Source: Methanoregulaceae archaeon
GTDB taxonomy: Archaea; Halobacteriota; Methanomicrobia; Methanomicrobiales; Methanospirillaceae
Direction: 5' to 3'
DNA: 5,792 nt
NCBI GenBank assembly: GCA_013331415.1
Contig: DUGL01000068.1
Location: 1 to 5,792 of the forward strand
Shown here: piece after piece, positions 4,273-5,792 of the stretch
Numbering within the stretch: position 1 is the first letter of the stretch
Layout of the letters: each line of letters begins with the position of its first letter
Translations under genes and position numbers: made by a program
The notes under the pieces: generated by a model
The model's database searches: none
What the model was told of the DNA's origin: nothing
The model's input: the letters and a program-made list of their open reading frames with translations, nothing else

Positions 4273-4842
4273 GGGATAGCCATATATCCGGCGGATGGAT
4301 CGTGCCACAGCCTTCTGGCCTTCCCTTCTCTGTGCATCGCCATCCCTGAGTTTCATGTGGGCAATGCGGAACCTCCGGTTCCCGACACGGTATACCTCTC
4401 CGACAACGAACGGTTCTTCCCCTGGTACCTTGAGGAGCAGCGGGATGGTTTTCCTGCCGTCATGGATTGAGACCCGGACGCCAACCACCTCGATCTTCCG
4501 GGTCCAGAGGGTGGTAATGTCTTTTGCCCGTGCTTTTCGCACTCGCTGCTGACCCCGCTCTATCGCACAGACCTCAACCCCGGTGTAATCATCACCGCAG
4601 GCGGCCACGTGGTGATCACCGATCTGGCAGGTTTCATCGGGCATGAACTCGATTGCGCCAATGCATGAGCTATCTTCTTCAGAGATGATGGCTTTCACCA
4701 GCATCGGTGATGGCTCTTTCGGGGTCGGGATCTGGTGGACGGATCCGCAGCCCATGCACCGGACGCGGGTCTGCCGGGACTGCGCAAGCACCGTATGCGC
4801 CTTCTGCCGCCTGCACTCCGGACAATACACGGATATCTCCAT
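4267..4842 (-). CDS. Archaeal zinc-finger protein, HVO_0476-like
   Basis: The protein has 191 residues and is cytoplasmic, with no signal or membrane segment. The N-terminus is a compact zinc ribbon: C7-P-E-C10 and C29-M-G-C32-G with 18 residues between the pairs, strands either side and VHQIP following. After a Pro-rich linker (about 39-46) comes a mainly beta region with further cysteines and histidines (a DHHVAACGDD stretch), basic segments (QQRVRKARAK) and a KIEVVGVRVSIHDG strand pair. The tail is Arg-rich. The layout resembles the archaeal family named after Haloferax HVO_0476; this is recognition from memory and moderately sure. Nucleic-acid or ribosome binding is plausible from the zinc ribbon and basic residues, but unproven. 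I chose ATG 4842 because the ribbon begins five residues later; the open frame extends 28 codons upstream to 4926, into the promoter of the divergent DUF371 gene. No clear Shine-Dalgarno precedes 4842. Confidence 0.75.
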   Translation of the reverse strand: MEISVYCPECRRQKAHTVLAQSRQTRVRCMGCGSVHQIPTPKEPSPMLVKAIISEEDSSCIGAIEFMPDETCQIGDHHVAACGDDYTGVEVCAIERGQQRVRKARAKDITTLWTRKIEVVGVRVSIHDGRKTIPLLLKVPGEEPFVVGEVYRVGNRRFRIAHMKLRDGDAQRREGQKAVARSIRRIYGYPL

Positions 4843-4876
4843 AGAAAACACGCCGGGATAAGTCTGCCTCCTCTGC

Positions 4877-4889
4877 TCATATTTGTATT
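4877..4889. promoter_or_regulatory. AT-rich promoter element between the zinc-finger and DUF371 genes
   Basis: CATATTTGTAT on the plus strand, and ACAAATATG on the minus, resemble weak TATA boxes. Minus-strand initiation about 25 bases on would fall near 4858, shortly before ATG 4842. Plus-strand initiation would fall near 4909, far enough upstream to leave a leader of some 40 bases before GTG 4953. Confidence 0.35.
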
Positions 4890-4952
4890 GGCCTGTACGG
4901 GTGGCATTATGAGGCGTTGCATCCATCAGCTGATGACCGGGTGTGTGAAACA

Positions 4953-5381
4953 GTGAAGGTTACAGAGACGATCCGGTGCCATGGCCACCCTTCTATCACG
5001 TCCCGTCACCCGACCACCTTCGAGGTGACACGGGAAGAGCACCTCTCTCGCGCAGGTGACTGCATCATCGCGGTTGGCGCTGAAAAGGGCGCAGCGGACC
5101 TCTCACCTGCGTTCCGGGCAGCGCTTGCGAGAAACGATGCTGTCCTTTGCACGCGCCTCATCTGCGGTGACCAGGTGGCTGCAATCACCTCACAGGGAAG
5201 TGAAGGGATGCTCCTCTCTCACCCGACCGACCTGGTATGGCGGCGGAGCAGCTTTGTCTGCGGCCGGACCATCGGGATCTTCTCGGACAGGACGGCCCGG
5301 ACCCTCCCGCGCCCTCTGATTGTACGTCTCAGGGAGGGCGACGATCTCAGGGTGGAGCTGACCGTCACGGCAGGGGAGTGA
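4953..5381 (+). CDS. DUF371 family protein
   Basis: The protein has 142 residues from the GTG at 4953, close to the usual length of about 140 for this archaeal family, whose function is unknown to me. Seen are the family hallmarks: GHPSITSRHPTTFEVT (11-26), GDCIIAV (35-41), a SHPTDLVWRRSSFVCGRTIG stretch (89-108) and SDRTARTLPRPL (111-122). These conserved His, Cys, Arg and Asp residues could line a ligand or metal site, which is inference. There is no signal or membrane segment. The start is not certain. GTG 4953 has GGGTG nine bases upstream and opens just before the conserved region; GTG 4941 and TTG 4917 are in-frame alternatives that add 4 or 12 residues. A 15-codon open frame starting at ATG 4909 stops at 4954-4956, overlapping the GTG, which would permit translational coupling. 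It is divergent from the zinc-finger gene and convergent with xseB, 21 bases away. Confidence 0.85.
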   Translation: MKVTETIRCHGHPSITSRHPTTFEVTREEHLSRAGDCIIAVGAEKGAADLSPAFRAALARNDAVLCTRLICGDQVAAITSQGSEGMLLSHPTDLVWRRSSFVCGRTIGIFSDRTARTLPRPLIVRLREGDDLRVELTVTAGE

Positions 5382-5410
5382 CCTGGTCGTCCTGCCGGGC
5401 AGTCAGTCCC
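5374..5410. terminator. Dyad spanning both stop codons of the convergent DUF371 and xseB genes
   Basis: GGGAGTGAC (5374-5382) and GTCAGTCCC (5402-5410) are reverse complements at eight of nine positions, and each arm contains one gene's TGA stop. A smaller hairpin, CTGC with GCAG, fits inside. It could act as a 3' end structure for both transcripts. No T tract is present, so a terminator role is tentative. Confidence 0.3.
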
Positions 5411-5585
5411 GTCCGAGCATGGATATTTTGAGCTCAGCCGATGCGAGCAGCTCCTCGCACTGCCTGATAATGACTGCACCGCGTTCATAGAGTGCGATGC
5501 TCTCATCGAGGCCGGTATCATTGTCCTCGATCTTCCGGATAATATCTTTCAATTCGCCTACCAGTTCCTCATACGTTTTTGCCAT
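5403..5585 (-). CDS. xseB: Exonuclease VII small subunit
   Basis: The protein has 60 residues, typical for XseB. With the large subunit XseA it forms exonuclease VII, which degrades single-stranded DNA from both ends to oligonucleotides in the cytoplasm. Several small subunits coat the large subunit's coiled-coil arm. Seen: the family pattern TYEELVGELKDIIRKIEDND (4-23), LDESIALYERGAVIIRQCEE (26-45) and LLASAEL (46-52), all amphipathic helix with regular Leu/Ile spacing. The ATG at 5585 lies within the end of xseA in another frame, a 17-bp overlap. On the minus strand GAGGG sits six bases ahead of it, with GGTGA just before, so the ribosome binding site is inside xseA. This suggests coupled translation, giving matched amounts of the two subunits. 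Confidence 0.9.
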   Translation of the reverse strand: MAKTYEELVGELKDIIRKIEDNDTGLDESIALYERGAVIIRQCEELLASAELKISMLGRD

Positions 5586-5792
5586 GAATAACCCTCTTCA
5601 CCTGCACGTCGAGTTTCCCGTCTTTCATGCGGACAGAGAGCACGTCGCCCGGACATATCCCTGCTGTGCTCCGCTGTGCTCTCCCGTCTTTTTCTATGAT
5701 CCCATAGCCCCGCTCAAGCAGGAGGAGCGGATTTCTCCCCGATATCTTCTCCTCCATTCCGGCAAGCACCAGTCGCTGGAATGTGATCGTAT
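5569..5792 (-). CDS. xseA: Exonuclease VII large subunit, C-terminal end (truncated by window edge)
   Basis: The frame is open from the right edge of the window to the TGA at 5569-5571, giving 73 or so codons of the C-terminus. Seen: the end of the long helical arm (QRLVLAGMEEKISG), then the characteristic NPLLLLERGYGIIEKDGR segment and a small beta domain (GDVLSVRMKDGKLDVQVKRV). This matches the family pattern L-x-R-G-Y followed by G-D-x-L-x-x-x-x-x-D-G. The nuclease core and the OB-fold domain lie outside the window. The identity is supported by the overlapping xseB. Exonuclease VII is mainly bacterial, so its presence here suggests an old transfer into the archaeal lineage (inference). Confidence 0.88.
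   Translation of the reverse strand, partial: TITFQRLVLAGMEEKISGRNPLLLLERGYGIIEKDGRAQRSTAGICPGDVLSVRMKDGKLDVQVKRVIHGKNV
5592..5602 (-). promoter_or_regulatory. xseB ribosome binding site inside xseA
   Basis: On the minus strand GGTGAAGAGGG lies within the coding end of xseA. Its GAGGG part is six bases from the xseB ATG. This fixes the xseB start and explains how it can be translated without its own leader. Confidence 0.6.

Noticed and set aside
4843..4926. 28-codon N-terminal extension of the zinc-finger protein
   Set aside because: It lies in the divergent promoter region, and the zinc ribbon begins right after ATG 4842.
1..5792. tRNA, rRNA or insertion sequence in the window
   Set aside because: I saw no cloverleaf-like region with a T-loop motif, no rRNA-like segment, and no transposase motif or matched terminal repeats with target duplication.

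Overview
The window reads as chromosomal DNA of a methanogenic archaeon, most likely of the order Methanomicrobiales (inference from gene content and base composition; no search was run). Support: archaeal TATA-like boxes roughly 25 bp ahead of several starts, a DUF371 protein and a zinc-finger protein resembling the haloarchaeal HVO_0476 type, a fusion of CBS domains to a ParB-like domain, an 85-residue mini-thioredoxin, and a bacterial-type exonuclease VII gene pair. There are no rRNA or tRNA genes, no CRISPR array, and no recognisable transposase or phage gene.

Layout from left to right. 1-191 (-): start of a membrane protein that runs off the left edge. 310-1488 (+): NDP-sugar pyrophosphorylase with a left-handed beta-helix tail. 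1489-1811: a 323-base convergent intergenic region without a credible gene, holding an array of small hairpins that share ATGAAAA / TTTTCAT outer arms while their inner stems vary. 1812-2597 (-): CBS-CBS-ParB-like protein, whose 3' end carries an 11-bp inverted repeat spanning the stop codon. 2657-3127 (-): Hsp20 small heat-shock protein with a strong Shine-Dalgarno. 3223-3966 (+): membrane-anchored FKBP-like protein, divergent from hsp20 across an AT-rich core that can serve as TATA box both ways. 4015-4272 (+): mini-thioredoxin with a CMAC active site. 4267-4842 (-): zinc-ribbon protein, tail-to-tail with the thioredoxin and overlapping it by 6 bp. 4953-5381 (+): DUF371 protein. 5403-5585 (-) and 5569-5792 (-): xseB and the 3' end of xseA, overlapping by 17 bp.

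How the genes relate. The central block (Hsp20, FKBP-like protein, thioredoxin-like protein) has a protein-folding and redox flavour: a cytoplasmic holdase, a probably extracytoplasmic FKBP-fold protein, and a small dithiol oxidoreductase. This grouping is inference from family membership and adjacency. XseA and XseB would form exonuclease VII. The zinc-finger and DUF371 proteins are a divergent pair of poorly understood archaeal proteins. The sugar nucleotidyltransferase probably supplies activated sugars for surface glycans or protein glycosylation, but its substrate cannot be read from the sequence.

The least explained signals are the covarying hairpin array at 1577-1798, and a set of three short complementary segments at 1763-1866 that allow two mutually exclusive foldings around the stop codon of the CBS-ParB gene.
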